DNA of 64,000 nucleotides from Phycicoccus jejuensis. GTDB lineage: Bacteria; Actinomycetota; Actinomycetes; Actinomycetales; Dermatophilaceae. The stretch spans positions 434,001 to 498,000 of the forward strand of contig NZ_JOEE01000004.1 in NCBI RefSeq assembly GCF_000720925.1, given 5' to 3'. Below, piece by piece: positions 1-8,774 of this stretch. The translations under genes and the position numbers were made by a program. Numbering within the stretch: the stretch's first letter is position 1; each line of letters begins with the position of its first letter. The notes below the pieces were generated by a model. It had not been told where the DNA came from, ran no database searches, and saw only the letters and a list, made by a program, of their open reading frames with translations.

Positions 1-512
1 TCTCGCCGTTCAACGCTTTCCTCATCGGGCAGGGCATCGAGACCCTCAGCCTGCGCCTGGAGCGCCACCTCGAGAACGCCCGCCGGGTCGCCGAGCACCT
101 GGAGCAGCACCCCCAGGTCGAGTCGGTGCGGTGGGCCTCGCTCGACAGCAGCCCGGGGAAGGCGCTCGCGGACAAGTACGCGCCGCTGGGCGCCGGGGCG
201 GTGCTCGCGTTCGAGATCCGCGGTGGCATCGAGGCCGGGCGCCGCTTCGTCGAGGGCCTGTCGCTGCACAGCCACGTCGCGAACATGGGCGACGTGCGCT
301 CGCTCGCCATCCACCCGGCGTCGACGACGCACAGCCAGGGCGGGGACGAGGACCGGCTGGCCGCCGGTGTCACGCCCGGTCTCGTGCGCCTCGCGGTGGG
401 CATTGAGTCGGTCGCCGACATCCTCGCCGACCTCGACGCCGGCTTCGCCGCGGCGGCCGGTGACGGCTCCGGGGACGCGGCGCCCGAGCTCGTCGGGGCC
501 ACGCAGGGCTGA
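1..512 (+). CDS. metY: O-acetylhomoserine sulfhydrylase, C-terminal part (truncated by window edge)
   Basis: The frame is open from base 3 with no start codon, so this is the last ~170 residues of a longer protein. It matches the C-terminal domain of Cys/Met-metabolism PLP enzymes of the MetY type: SPFNAFLIGQGIETL, then LSLHSHVANMGD, HPASTTHSQ and VRLAVGIES. MetY makes homocysteine from O-acetylhomoserine and sulfide, using the product of MetX. The PLP lysine lies upstream, outside the window. A 12-bp hairpin follows 8 nt after the stop. metX is on the same strand but about 10.9 kb downstream, whereas in many actinobacteria the two are adjacent. The family call is firm. The exact substrate preference cannot be judged from this fragment. 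Confidence 0.9.
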   Translation, partial: SPFNAFLIGQGIETLSLRLERHLENARRVAEHLEQHPQVESVRWASLDSSPGKALADKYAPLGAGAVLAFEIRGGIEAGRRFVEGLSLHSHVANMGDVRSLAIHPASTTHSQGGDEDRLAAGVTPGLVRLAVGIESVADILADLDAGFAAAAGDGSGDAAPELVGATQG

Positions 513-520
513 GCGACCCT

Positions 521-556
521 CCGCCCGCCGGGGCCTGTGGAAAACCCGGCGGGCGG
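521..556 (+). terminator. Rho-independent-like hairpin after metY
   Basis: A perfect 12-bp inverted repeat (521-532 with 545-556) encloses a 12-nt loop and starts 8 nt after the metY stop. There is no U-tract, which is usual for actinobacterial hairpins. It separates metY from the next transcription unit, whose -10 box is at 572. Confidence 0.75.
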
Positions 557-571
557 GACGCCGCCCCCGCC

Positions 572-577
572 TAGCGT
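572..577 (+). promoter_or_regulatory. Probable -10 box, leaderless start
   Basis: TAGCGT ends 6 nt before the ATG at 584, and no Shine-Dalgarno sequence is present. This fits a transcript that starts at or next to the start codon. No convincing -35 hexamer is seen. Confidence 0.45.
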
Positions 578-583
578 CGGGGC

Positions 584-874
584 ATGACGACGTACCGGGT
601 GGATGCACCGAGCGTGCTGGAGGTGGGGGAGCGCCTGCTCGACCTCGCCGAGTCGCTCACGCTCATGGGGGACCCCGCGGCGGACCGATGGGCGTTCGGG
701 CCCGGCTGCAGCGGCGCCGCGCTCGAGGATCTGCTCGGCGGGTGGCGGCACGCGCGGCTGCGGATGGCGGACGCGCTGACCGTCCTCGGCGAGGCGGCCG
801 GGACGGCGGGGGGCGCCTACCTCGACCTCGAGGCGGGGGTCTCGCGCGGCCTGCGGGGTGGCCCGACGTGGTGA
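584..874 (+). CDS. Small helical protein, possible type VII secretion (WXG100-like) partner
   Basis: This 96-residue protein is predicted to be helical throughout. It has a glycine break near residues 39-44 (GPGCSG) and a C-terminal Y79-x3-E83, which matches the YxxxD/E signal of type VII secretion substrates. A canonical W-x-G turn is not present; the tryptophans are W36 (WAFG) and W54. Its stop overlaps the ATG of the next gene (TGATG), so the two are translationally coupled, as in EsxA/B-like or PE/PPE-like pairs. A role as a small chaperone or co-substrate of the next protein is an inference. No ESX secretion apparatus is encoded in the window. Without homology searching this remains a hypothetical protein. 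Confidence 0.7.
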   Translation: MTTYRVDAPSVLEVGERLLDLAESLTLMGDPAADRWAFGPGCSGAALEDLLGGWRHARLRMADALTVLGEAAGTAGGAYLDLEAGVSRGLRGGPTW

Positions 875-2046
875 TGTCGCTGGGTCCGGTCGAGGGGTCG
901 GCGGAGGGGGTGCGGGCGGTCGCCTCGACGTGCGACGCGACCGGTCGGCGGCTCGCCGACACGGCGGCCGACCTCGCCCGGCTGCGCGACGGAGCGGTCT
1001 GGGACGGGCCCGCCGGCGAGGCCTTCGGCGCCCGGATCGAGACGGCGCCGGCCGTGCTCGAGCGCGCGGCCCACCGCTACCTCGGGGCGGTGGCCCCGCT
1101 GCGCGCCTACGCGACGGTGCTCGAGGAGGAGCAGGCGGTGGTGCAGCACGCGGTCACGGCGCACGGTGACGCGTGGGACGCCTACCGGCTGCTCGAGCAG
1201 CGCGCCGTCGCCCTCGTCGAGGCGGGTGCCACGGAGGCCGACCCGGTGCTGCTCGCGGTCCGGCAGGCGCAGCAGGACGTGATGGCCACCGTCCTGCGCG
1301 CCGAGGCCGCGCACGCAGCGGCCCTCGACCGGCTGCGCGCCGCCGACGCCCGCTGCGCCGCCGTGCTCGGTGCGCTCGCCGACGACGACATCGGCGACTC
1401 GGTCCTCTACCGCGGCCTGCGGCGAGCGAGCTCGGCCGGCCACGGGGTCGGGATGCTCGCCGCGCTGCCGACGCGGTTCGCGCCGCCGCTGGCGGCCGCC
1501 GGGGTGGTCGGCGAGGGCGTCGGGACGCTCGCCGACGGGGTGCTGCTCGTCGGGTACGACGAGGGGAGCGCGCGGGACGTGGGGGTCGCGGCCGGCGCGT
1601 GGGTCCTCGGCGTCGCCGGGCAGTCGTTCACCACGGCGGCGAAGGTCGGGACGGTCGTGGGCCCGGACGGCGTGGCCGTGGCCAGGACGCTGGGCACCCA
1701 GGAGCGCATCCTCATGGGGGCGGGCCAGACGGCGCGGACCCGGCTGCAGGACGCCCGGGTCCGGCTCATGCTGGCGCCTCCCACCGTCGCCCACGCGGCA
1801 CCGTCCGCGCCGGTGGTCGTCGGGGGAGCCGCGGCGCGGCTGCGGGCCGCCGGTGTCCGGGTGGTCCGGGCGAAGGTGGCCGCCGCGGGACGCGAGCTGC
1901 GGCTCGTGCGGGCGGGCGGGGCCCGGACGGTCGGGCTCTACACCGCCGGGGTGAGCCTGCACGCGACCCTGAAGGCCCTGCCGCACGTCGTCCCGCAGGA
2001 GCGCGCACCCCAGCGGCAGGGGACGTCCGGTCGGAGCCCGCGGTGA
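874..2046 (+). CDS. WXG-domain protein with long C-terminal region (putative T7SS-type secreted protein)
   Basis: This is a 390-residue protein from the ATG at 874 (a GTG at 871 is in frame). Residues ~1-130 form a helical hairpin with a W-D-G turn at residues 43-45 followed by helices rich in Ala, Glu and Arg. This is the layout of WXG100/T7SS-signal N-terminal domains. Residues ~185-300 are glycine- and alanine-rich and rather hydrophobic, and the tail is basic. No catalytic motif of a known toxin is recognisable. It is coupled to the preceding 96-aa gene. The pair could be a polymorphic-toxin-like or cell-surface system, but no immunity gene is obvious, because the next gene, hrpA, has its own promoter. 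The function is unknown. Confidence 0.7.
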   Translation: MSLGPVEGSAEGVRAVASTCDATGRRLADTAADLARLRDGAVWDGPAGEAFGARIETAPAVLERAAHRYLGAVAPLRAYATVLEEEQAVVQHAVTAHGDAWDAYRLLEQRAVALVEAGATEADPVLLAVRQAQQDVMATVLRAEAAHAAALDRLRAADARCAAVLGALADDDIGDSVLYRGLRRASSAGHGVGMLAALPTRFAPPLAAAGVVGEGVGTLADGVLLVGYDEGSARDVGVAAGAWVLGVAGQSFTTAAKVGTVVGPDGVAVARTLGTQERILMGAGQTARTRLQDARVRLMLAPPTVAHAAPSAPVVVGGAAARLRAAGVRVVRAKVAAAGRELRLVRAGGARTVGLYTAGVSLHATLKALPHVVPQERAPQRQGTSGRSPR

Positions 2047-2054
2047 GGGCGACC

Positions 2055-2060
2055 TATCCT
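2055..2060 (+). promoter_or_regulatory. Probable -10 box of hrpA, leaderless start
   Basis: TATCCT ends 7 nt before the hrpA ATG at 2068 and there is no ribosome binding site. The mRNA probably begins at the start codon. Confidence 0.5.
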
Positions 2061-2067
2061 GTCGGGC

Positions 2068-5000
2068 ATGCCTGCCCGCACCGAGACCGCGCTCGAGGCG
2101 GTCGCCGCGGCGGAGCTGCACTACCCCGAGCACCTGCCCGTCGTCGCCGCGCGCGAGGAGATCCTCGCGGCCCTGCGTGACCACCAGGTCGTCGTCATCG
2201 CCGGCGAGACCGGGTCGGGCAAGACGACCCAGCTCCCGAAGATGTGCCTCGAGCTCGGCCGCGGGGCGGGGGGCCGCCAGGTCGGGCACACCCAGCCGCG
2301 GCGGATCGCGGCGCGGTCGGTCGCGGAGCGCATCGCCGAGGAGATGGAGGTCGAACTCGGCGGCACCGTCGGCTACCAGGTGCGCTTCGGCGACCACAGC
2401 AGCGACGCGACGCGGGTCAAGGTGATGACCGACGGCATCCTGCTCAGTGAGATGCAGCGCGACCGCGACCTGCGCCGGTACGACACGATCATCATCGACG
2501 AGGCGCACGAGCGCAGCCTCAACATCGACTTCATCCTCGGCTACCTCAAGCAGCTGCTGCCGCGGCGCCCCGACCTCAAGGTCGTCGTCACCTCGGCGAC
2601 GATCGACCCCGAGCGCTTCGCCCGGCACTTCGGCACCGACGAGCGCGGCGAGGTCGTCCGCGAGGTGCCGGTGCTCGAGGTGTCCGGGCGCACCTACCCC
2701 GTCGAGGTCCGCTACCGCCCGCTCGTCGAGACGACCCCGGACGGCACGCACGTCGTCGAGGAGCGCGACCAGGTGACCGGGGTCGTGCAGGCAGTCGAGG
2801 AGCTGTGGACGGAGGCGCCGCCCGCCCCGGACGCGACCGACATCCTCGTGTTCTTCTCGGGGGAGCGCGAGATCCGCGACGCCGCCGACGCGTTGAACGC
2901 CCTGAAGCTGCCGGGCACCGAGGTGCTGCCCCTGTTCGCCCGGCTGTCGTCGGCCGAGCAGCACCGGGTCTTCCGCCGCGGCGGAGGGCGCCGGATCGTC
3001 CTCGCCACCAACGTCGCCGAGACCTCGCTCACGGTGCCCGGCATCGGCTACGTCGTCGACACCGGCACCGCCCGCATCTCCCGCTACAGCCAGCGCACCA
3101 AGGTGCAGCGGCTGCCGATCGAGCCGGTCAGCCGGGCCAGCGCCGCCCAGCGGGCGGGCCGCTGCGGCCGCGTCGCGCCCGGCGTCTGCATCCGTCTGTA
3201 CTCCGAGGAGGACTTCGAGGCGCGCGACGAGTTCACCGAGCCCGAGATCCAGCGCACCTCGCTCGCGGCCGTCATCCTCCAGATGACCTCGCTCGGCCTC
3301 GGCGACGTCGCGCGCTTCCCGTTCGTCGACCCGCCGGACGCCCGCCAGGTCGCCGACGGCGTGCGCCTGCTCGAGGAGCTCGGGGCGTTCTCCACCGACG
3401 AGCGCGGCCCCGGTCGGCACCGCGGGCGCGCCCGCCGGCTCACGGCCACCGGCCGCACCCTCGCCCGGATGCCCCTCGACCCACGCCTGGCCCGGATGGT
3501 CGTCGAGGCCGGCCGGCTCGGCTGCACCCGCGAGGTGCTCGTGCTCGTCGCCGCCCTGTCGATCCAGGACCCGCGCGAGCGGCCGGTCGACAAGGAGGCG
3601 CAGGCCGACCAGCAGCACGCGCGCTTCAAGGACGAGCGCTCCGACTTCGCCACGCTGCTCAACCTCTGGACCTACCTCAAGACGCAGCAGAAGGAGCTCT
3701 CGCACAGCGCGTTCCGGCGGATGTGCAAGAACGAGTACCTGCACTACCTGCGCATCCGCGAGTGGCAGGACCTGCACGCCCAGCTCCGGCGCGCGACCCG
3801 GCAGACCCGCATCGACCCCGAGCTCGCGACCGCCGCCAAGGGCGAGAACCCCGACTGGGACACCGTGCACAGGGCGCTGCTCGCCGGCCTGCTCTCGCAC
3901 GTGGGGGTACGCGACGAGGTCAAGCGCGAGTACCTCGGCGCCCGCGGAGCCCGGTTCGGCATCAGCCCCGGCTCGACCCTCTTCCGCCGCAAGCCCGAGT
4001 ACGTCATGGCCGCCGAGCTCGTCGAGACCTCGCGGCTGTGGGCGCGGACCGTCGCCACCATCGACCCCGAGTGGGCCGAGGAGGCCGGCAGGCACGTCGT
4101 CACGCGCACGGTCAGCGAGCCGCGCTGGAGCCGCAAGGCCGGCGCCGCCGTCGCGACCGAGCGCGTGACGCTGTTCGGGGTGCCGCTCGTCACCGACCGC
4201 ACCGTCCAGTACGCCCGGATCGACCCCGAGGCCGCACGCGAGATCTTCGTGCGGTCGGCGTTCGTCGAGGGCGACTGGGAGCCGGTGCACGACTTCTGGA
4301 AGCGCAACCAACGCACCCTCGCCCGGGTCGCCGAGCTCGAGGAGCGGGCGCGCCGCCGCGACATCGTCGTCGACGACGAGATCGTCTTCGCGTTCTACGA
4401 CAGCCGGATCCCGCCGGACGTCGTCACCGAGCGGCACTTCGACCGCTGGTGGCGCGGCGAGCGTCGCCGCCGCCCCGACCTGCTCGACCTCACCGAGGAC
4501 GTGCTCACCTCCGACGCGGGGGAGTCGGTGTCGGCGAGCGACTACCCGCGCACCTGGCGCCAGGGCGACCTCGCGCTCGACGTCACCTACCAGTTCGCGC
4601 CCGGGCAGGCCGCCGACGGCGTGACCGTGCACGTCCCGGTCGCCGTCCTCAACCGGGTCACGGCCGACGGGTTCGACTGGCAGGTGCCCGGGCTGCGCGA
4701 CGAGCTGGCGGTCGCGCTCGTCCGCTCGCTGCCGAAGGCGACCCGCGTGCACTTCGTCCCGGCGCCCGACCACGCCGCCGCGGCGCTGCGCGAGATGGAC
4801 CCCGCGCGCGGCTCGATGGTCGAGGAGCTGGCGCGGGTCCTGTTCGAGCGCACCCGGGTCCGCGTCGAGGCGGCCGAGTTCGACCTCGCCCGCGTGCCCG
4901 ACCACCTGCGCGTCACCTTCTCGGTCGAGCGCCCGGGCGGCCGCGTCGTCGCCGCGGGCAAGGACCTCGACGCGCTGCGCGAGCAGGCCGGGGGAGCGGT

Positions 5001-5913
5001 GCGCGAGGGGATGGCCCGCGCCGGCGCCTCGATCGAGCGCACCGGCCTCACGACGTGGGACGTCGGCACCATCCCCGAGACCTTCGAGGGGCGCGCCGGG
5101 CGGCTGACCGTCGTCGGCTTTCCCGCGCTCGTCGACGAAGAGGCCTCCGTCGGGCTGCGCGTCCTCCCCGACGCCGGCTCCGCCGCGGCGGCTCACCGCG
5201 CGGGCGTCCGGCGCCTGCTGCTGCTCAACACGACGGCCCCGTGGAAGCGGGTGCTCGGCCGGCTCGGCAACGCCCAGAAGCTCGCGCTCGCCGACAACCC
5301 GCACGGGTCGGTGCCCGCGCTGCTCCAGGACTGCCTCGACGCCGCCGTCGACGACCTCGTCGCCGAGCACGTCCGCGGACCGGTCCGCTCCCCGGAGGCG
5401 TTCGAGGCGGCGCTCGCGGCCGTCCGGACCCACGCGGCCACGCGCGTCCTGGCCGTCGTCGAGGCGGTCGAGCCGGTGCTCGTCCTCGCCGCGCAGGTGC
5501 GGCGCACCCTCGACGCGCTCGCCGCGGGCGGTGCGTCCACCGCCACCCGGGCGGCCCGCGCCGACGTCCGCGCCCAGCTCGACGGCCTGGTCCGCCCGGG
5601 GTTCGTCGCCGCGACCGGGGTCGCCCGCCTGCCCGACCTCCAGCGCTACCTCCGCGCCGCCCAGCACCGCCTCGAGCGCGCCGCCGGCAACCCGCGCGAG
5701 CCCGTGCTCCAGAAGCAGGTCGACGCGGTCGAGTCCGCCTACGCCGACCTCCTCGAGTCGCTGCCCGCCGCCCGCCGCGCCGCTCCCGAGGTCACCGACA
5801 TCGGGTGGATGGTCGAGGAGCTGCGGGTCAGCCTCTTCGCGCAGAGCCTCGGCACGAAGGGCTCGGTCTCCGAGAAGCGCGTGCGCCGGGCCATCGCCGC
5901 CGTCACGGAGTGA
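2068..5913 (+). CDS. hrpA: ATP-dependent RNA helicase HrpA (DEAH box)
   Basis: At 1281 residues this is the usual length for bacterial HrpA. Residues 46-53 are the Walker A motif GETGSGKT, the DEAH box is at 144-147, and motif III SAT follows at about residue 173. The helicase C domain (AETSLTVPGI and QRAGRCGR) is followed by the HA2/OB regions and the large C-terminal DUF3418 domain typical of HrpA. It unwinds RNA or RNA-protein complexes in the cytoplasm; in E. coli it acts in mRNA processing and in rescue of collided ribosomes. The ATG start is supported by a -10 box 7 nt upstream. The gene stands alone, with 82 bp to the next gene. Confidence 0.95.
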   Translation: MPARTETALEAVAAAELHYPEHLPVVAAREEILAALRDHQVVVIAGETGSGKTTQLPKMCLELGRGAGGRQVGHTQPRRIAARSVAERIAEEMEVELGGTVGYQVRFGDHSSDATRVKVMTDGILLSEMQRDRDLRRYDTIIIDEAHERSLNIDFILGYLKQLLPRRPDLKVVVTSATIDPERFARHFGTDERGEVVREVPVLEVSGRTYPVEVRYRPLVETTPDGTHVVEERDQVTGVVQAVEELWTEAPPAPDATDILVFFSGEREIRDAADALNALKLPGTEVLPLFARLSSAEQHRVFRRGGGRRIVLATNVAETSLTVPGIGYVVDTGTARISRYSQRTKVQRLPIEPVSRASAAQRAGRCGRVAPGVCIRLYSEEDFEARDEFTEPEIQRTSLAAVILQMTSLGLGDVARFPFVDPPDARQVADGVRLLEELGAFSTDERGPGRHRGRARRLTATGRTLARMPLDPRLARMVVEAGRLGCTREVLVLVAALSIQDPRERPVDKEAQADQQHARFKDERSDFATLLNLWTYLKTQQKELSHSAFRRMCKNEYLHYLRIREWQDLHAQLRRATRQTRIDPELATAAKGENPDWDTVHRALLAGLLSHVGVRDEVKREYLGARGARFGISPGSTLFRRKPEYVMAAELVETSRLWARTVATIDPEWAEEAGRHVVTRTVSEPRWSRKAGAAVATERVTLFGVPLVTDRTVQYARIDPEAAREIFVRSAFVEGDWEPVHDFWKRNQRTLARVAELEERARRRDIVVDDEIVFAFYDSRIPPDVVTERHFDRWWRGERRRRPDLLDLTEDVLTSDAGESVSASDYPRTWRQGDLALDVTYQFAPGQAADGVTVHVPVAVLNRVTADGFDWQVPGLRDELAVALVRSLPKATRVHFVPAPDHAAAALREMDPARGSMVEELARVLFERTRVRVEAAEFDLARVPDHLRVTFSVERPGGRVVAAGKDLDALREQAGGAVREGMARAGASIERTGLTTWDVGTIPETFEGRAGRLTVVGFPALVDEEASVGLRVLPDAGSAAAAHRAGVRRLLLLNTTAPWKRVLGRLGNAQKLALADNPHGSVPALLQDCLDAAVDDLVAEHVRGPVRSPEAFEAALAAVRTHAATRVLAVVEAVEPVLVLAAQVRRTLDALAAGGASTATRAARADVRAQLDGLVRPGFVAATGVARLPDLQRYLRAAQHRLERAAGNPREPVLQKQVDAVESAYADLLESLPAARRAAPEVTDIGWMVEELRVSLFAQSLGTKGSVSEKRVRRAIAAVTE

Positions 5914-5995
5914 CCCGGCCGGCGCCGGCGGGGGAATCCGTCGCCCCGGCCGGACGTTCCACCCTCACGACGCACCACCGTGAAAGGCTTCTCCC

Positions 5996-6925
5996 GTGAT
6001 GGACCCGTCCGCCCTGTACCGCCTCGAGACCGCTGTCGACGCCCCCCGCCCGGGCGTCCTCCTCGTGCTGCTCGGCGGCTTCGTCGACGCCGGGCAGGTC
6101 CAGGCGACCCTCGGCTCGCACCTCCTCGAGACCGGCGACCCCGAGATCGTCGCCTCCTTCGACGTCGACCAGCTCCTCGACTACCGCGGCCGCCGTCCGA
6201 TGATGGTCTTCGACACCAGCCGCTGGACGGAGTACGACGACCCGGCGATGCTCCTGCACCGGCTCACCGACCGCGACGGGCAGACCTACTACGTGCTGAC
6301 CGGGCCCGAGCCCGACTACCAGTGGGAGCGCACCGTCGAGGCCATCCGCGAGCTCATCGCGATGCTCGGGGTCTCTCTCGTCGTCACGACGCACGGCATC
6401 CCCATGGGTGTGCCGCACACCCGCCCGGTCGGGATGACGGCGCACGCCACCGACGACGCGCTGATCGGCGAGGCCCGCTCGCCCTTCGGGCGGGTCCAGG
6501 TGCCGGCGTCCATCGGCGCCCTCCTCGAGCTGCGCCTCGGCGAGGCCGGCCAGGACGCGCTCGGGTTCGCGGTGCACGTGCCGCACTACCTCGCGACCGC
6601 CGAGTGGGCCGAGGGCGCGCTCGCCGCGCTCAACGCCATCACCGACGCGACCGGCCTCAACCTCCCGAACGACGAGCTCGTCGAGCGAGCCCGGGTCAAC
6701 CAGCAGGCCATCGCCGCCGAGGTCGCCAACAGCGACGAGGCGCGCCAGGTCATCACCGCCCTCGAGCAGCAGTACGACGCCTTCGTCGAGGGCCAGGAGC
6801 GCCCCAGCCTGCTCGCGACCGAGACCTCGCAGATCCCGTCCGCCGACGAGCTCGGCGCCGAGTTCGAGGACTTCCTGCGCTCGGTGTCGGACGACGAGGA
6901 CGACCCGCAGGGCCCCACGGCCTGA
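5996..6925 (+). CDS. PAC2-family protein (proteasome assembly chaperone 2-like)
   Basis: This is a 309-residue protein. A GTG at 5996 is placed about 8 nt after GAAAGG; the ATG at 5999 is equally possible. The central region carries the PAC2-fold signatures: VLLVLLGGFVDAG near the N-terminus, a conserved LTGPEPDYQW stretch, then VVTTHGIPMGVPHTRP and FAVHVPHYLA. The C-terminal ~80 residues are acidic and partly helical, ending in a run of Asp/Glu. Actinobacterial PAC2 proteins are soluble and often occur in organisms with a proteasome or Pup system, but their function is not established. No proteasome gene is in the window. It converges on the polymerase-like gene with an 18-bp gap. Confidence 0.85.
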   Translation: MMDPSALYRLETAVDAPRPGVLLVLLGGFVDAGQVQATLGSHLLETGDPEIVASFDVDQLLDYRGRRPMMVFDTSRWTEYDDPAMLLHRLTDRDGQTYYVLTGPEPDYQWERTVEAIRELIAMLGVSLVVTTHGIPMGVPHTRPVGMTAHATDDALIGEARSPFGRVQVPASIGALLELRLGEAGQDALGFAVHVPHYLATAEWAEGALAALNAITDATGLNLPNDELVERARVNQQAIAAEVANSDEARQVITALEQQYDAFVEGQERPSLLATETSQIPSADELGAEFEDFLRSVSDDEDDPQGPTA

Positions 6926-6943
6926 CCCGTCCGGCCGGCGGCC

Positions 6944-8635
6944 TCAGTGCTTGGCCTCCGACCAGCGCCGCACCACGGAGGTGTCGGCGACGAAGCGCAC
7001 CGGCGCCCCGCCCGACCACCGGCGCGCGGCGTCGGTCAGCGCGTCGTCGACCCGACGGGAGGCCTCCCCGGCCGCCGCCTCGGGCACGTGGAGCAGCAGC
7101 TCGTCGTGGAGGCACAGGACCACGCTCGCCCCGAGGTCGCGCACGGAGGCGCGGACCGTGGCCGCCCACGCCTTGAAGAGCTCGGCGGCCGAGCCCTGGA
7201 TGACGGCGTTGCGCGCGAAGCGACCCCGCGCCGCGTCGACCTGCGGGTCCGCGCCCGGCGGCCGGCCGGCGACGAACCGGGCCGTCGGCACCAGCCGCCC
7301 GCCGTACGTGCGCAGTGGGGCGGCCCGGCGCCCGGCGTCGTAGGCGCGGTCGAGCATCCCCATGGCCACCGGGTAGGCGGCCTCGAGGCCCTTGAGCGCC
7401 TCGCCGGCCGCGCCGCTCCGCTGCCCGTACATCGCCGCGAGCACCGCGATCTTCGCGACGGCCCGCTCGGAGCCCAGCCGCTGGGCGACCGGGGCGTAGA
7501 GGTCGTCCGCCCGGGTGGCCGCCGCGAACGCGGTGTCGCCGCTGACGACCGCGAGCACCCGCGGCTCGACCTGCCCGAGGTCGGCGCGGACGAGGACGTG
7601 GCCCGGGTGGGCGGCGACCCCCGGGCGCAGCGCGGCCGGGAGGTTGTGCAGGCCGTTCTCGGCCGTCATCCGGCCGGCCGCGCCGTCGCAGGCGGTCCAC
7701 CGGCCGCGCAGCCGGTCGTCGGGCCCGACGTGCGTGTCGAGCCAGCAGTAGCCGTACGTGGTGGTGATGCGCTCGTCCCGCCGCCACGCGAGCAGCGCCT
7801 CGACGACCGGATGGACCTCGCGGTAGGCCTCGAGGACCCACTTGCGGGTGCTCGGCACGTCGACGCCGACGCCCGCGAGCATCTCCTTGACGGCCACCGG
7901 GTTGCGCAGGTCGGTGCCCTCGCGGCCCGGCACGTGGCGCAGGACGGTGGCGTCGCGGGCCCGGCGCGCCGCGACGCCGTCCGCGTCGCCGACGGTGCGC
8001 GGCCCGGCCGCGCCGGCGACGAGGCCCTCCGTCGTCGCGCGGTCGAGCGGGAGGCCGTCGCGCTCGAGCTCGAGGCAGAGCAGGGCCGCGGCGGACTCGG
8101 AGGCCGTCGTCGCGGCCAGCCGGGCCGAGACCGAGGCCATCTGGTCCAGCTGGAGGCGTGCCGTGTCGAGCGCGGCGTGCGCCCAGGCGGCGAGGTGGCC
8201 GGGCTCCTCGAGCCAGCGCTCGTGGTCGGCGCGCAGGTGGCCCGCGGTGTCGACGAGCACGTCGTCCGCCGGGAGGTCGGCGGCGCCGACGAGGTCGAAG
8301 AGGTCGCCCCCGGGCGGCGCGGGGACGGAAGCGGCGGACAGCCCGTGGGCGGCGGCCCAGACGAGCGCGGGGGAGGCGTCCCACCCGCCGTGGAGTAGCC
8401 GGTGGGCCTCGGCGAGGTCCCAGGCGCGGGCCAGGTGCACGCGGGCCGCGACGACGCCGGTGGCGGCCTCCCGGGCCGACCACCACACCCACCGGGGGTG
8501 GTGCTCCGCCTCGAGCCGGCCGACGACCTCGGGGGCCTGCGCAGCCGGGACCGTGACGACGCGGTCGCGATGGAGCACGGCGACCGCGCGACCGCCCGTG
8601 CCCGCCACGAGCACCGCCACCTCGCCCGTCAGCAT
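6944..8635 (-). CDS. Bifunctional 3'-5' exonuclease/DNA polymerase-like protein (Pol I family A, no 5' nuclease)
   Basis: This is a 563-residue protein from the ATG at 8635. The N-terminal ~200 residues are a poorly conserved exonuclease-like region. The C-terminal half is a family-A polymerase palm and fingers: motif A ADLGQVEPR, the conserved NAVIQGSAAELFK region, and motif C LHDELLLHVPE. The 5'-nuclease domain of PolA is missing and the whole protein is far shorter than PolA, so it is the accessory paralogue found in many actinobacteria rather than the main PolA. Its role in repair is inferred. A GTG at 8665 gives 10 more residues, but a TACGCT box 7 nt upstream of 8635 favours the ATG and a leaderless mRNA. 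Confidence 0.85.
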   Translation of the reverse strand: MLTGEVAVLVAGTGGRAVAVLHRDRVVTVPAAQAPEVVGRLEAEHHPRWVWWSAREAATGVVAARVHLARAWDLAEAHRLLHGGWDASPALVWAAAHGLSAASVPAPPGGDLFDLVGAADLPADDVLVDTAGHLRADHERWLEEPGHLAAWAHAALDTARLQLDQMASVSARLAATTASESAAALLCLELERDGLPLDRATTEGLVAGAAGPRTVGDADGVAARRARDATVLRHVPGREGTDLRNPVAVKEMLAGVGVDVPSTRKWVLEAYREVHPVVEALLAWRRDERITTTYGYCWLDTHVGPDDRLRGRWTACDGAAGRMTAENGLHNLPAALRPGVAAHPGHVLVRADLGQVEPRVLAVVSGDTAFAAATRADDLYAPVAQRLGSERAVAKIAVLAAMYGQRSGAAGEALKGLEAAYPVAMGMLDRAYDAGRRAAPLRTYGGRLVPTARFVAGRPPGADPQVDAARGRFARNAVIQGSAAELFKAWAATVRASVRDLGASVVLCLHDELLLHVPEAAAGEASRRVDDALTDAARRWSGGAPVRFVADTSVVRRWSEAKH

Positions 8636-8642
8636 GGCGCCG

Positions 8643-8648
8643 AGCGTA
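8643..8648 (-). promoter_or_regulatory. Probable -10 box of the polymerase-like gene
   Basis: On the reverse strand TACGCT ends 7 nt before the ATG at 8635. No Shine-Dalgarno is present, so a leaderless mRNA is likely. Confidence 0.45.
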
Positions 8649-8774
8649 CGGGCCGACACCGTCACCGATGACGGGGACCGGGACGCCGCTGGTCAGCGGC
8701 CTGCGTGGCAGGATGACGACAGCCGGACACGCGCGGACCCGACGGTCCGCCCCGGGGCACCAGGAGGACCACGC

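Noticed and set aside
535..545. TGTGGAAAA in the loop of the metY terminator, and GTCCACA strings near 9950-9985, similar to DnaA boxes
   Set aside because: They are isolated, imperfect and not near dnaA, dnaN or an AT-rich region. An origin is not supported.
817..5667. A very long open frame on the reverse strand opposite hrpA (and similar ones opposite dnaE and the dcw genes)
   Set aside because: High GC makes long antisense frames common. The translations are low-complexity (Asp/Glu/Arg/Gly/Leu) with no recognisable domains, and the opposite strand encodes well-conserved proteins.
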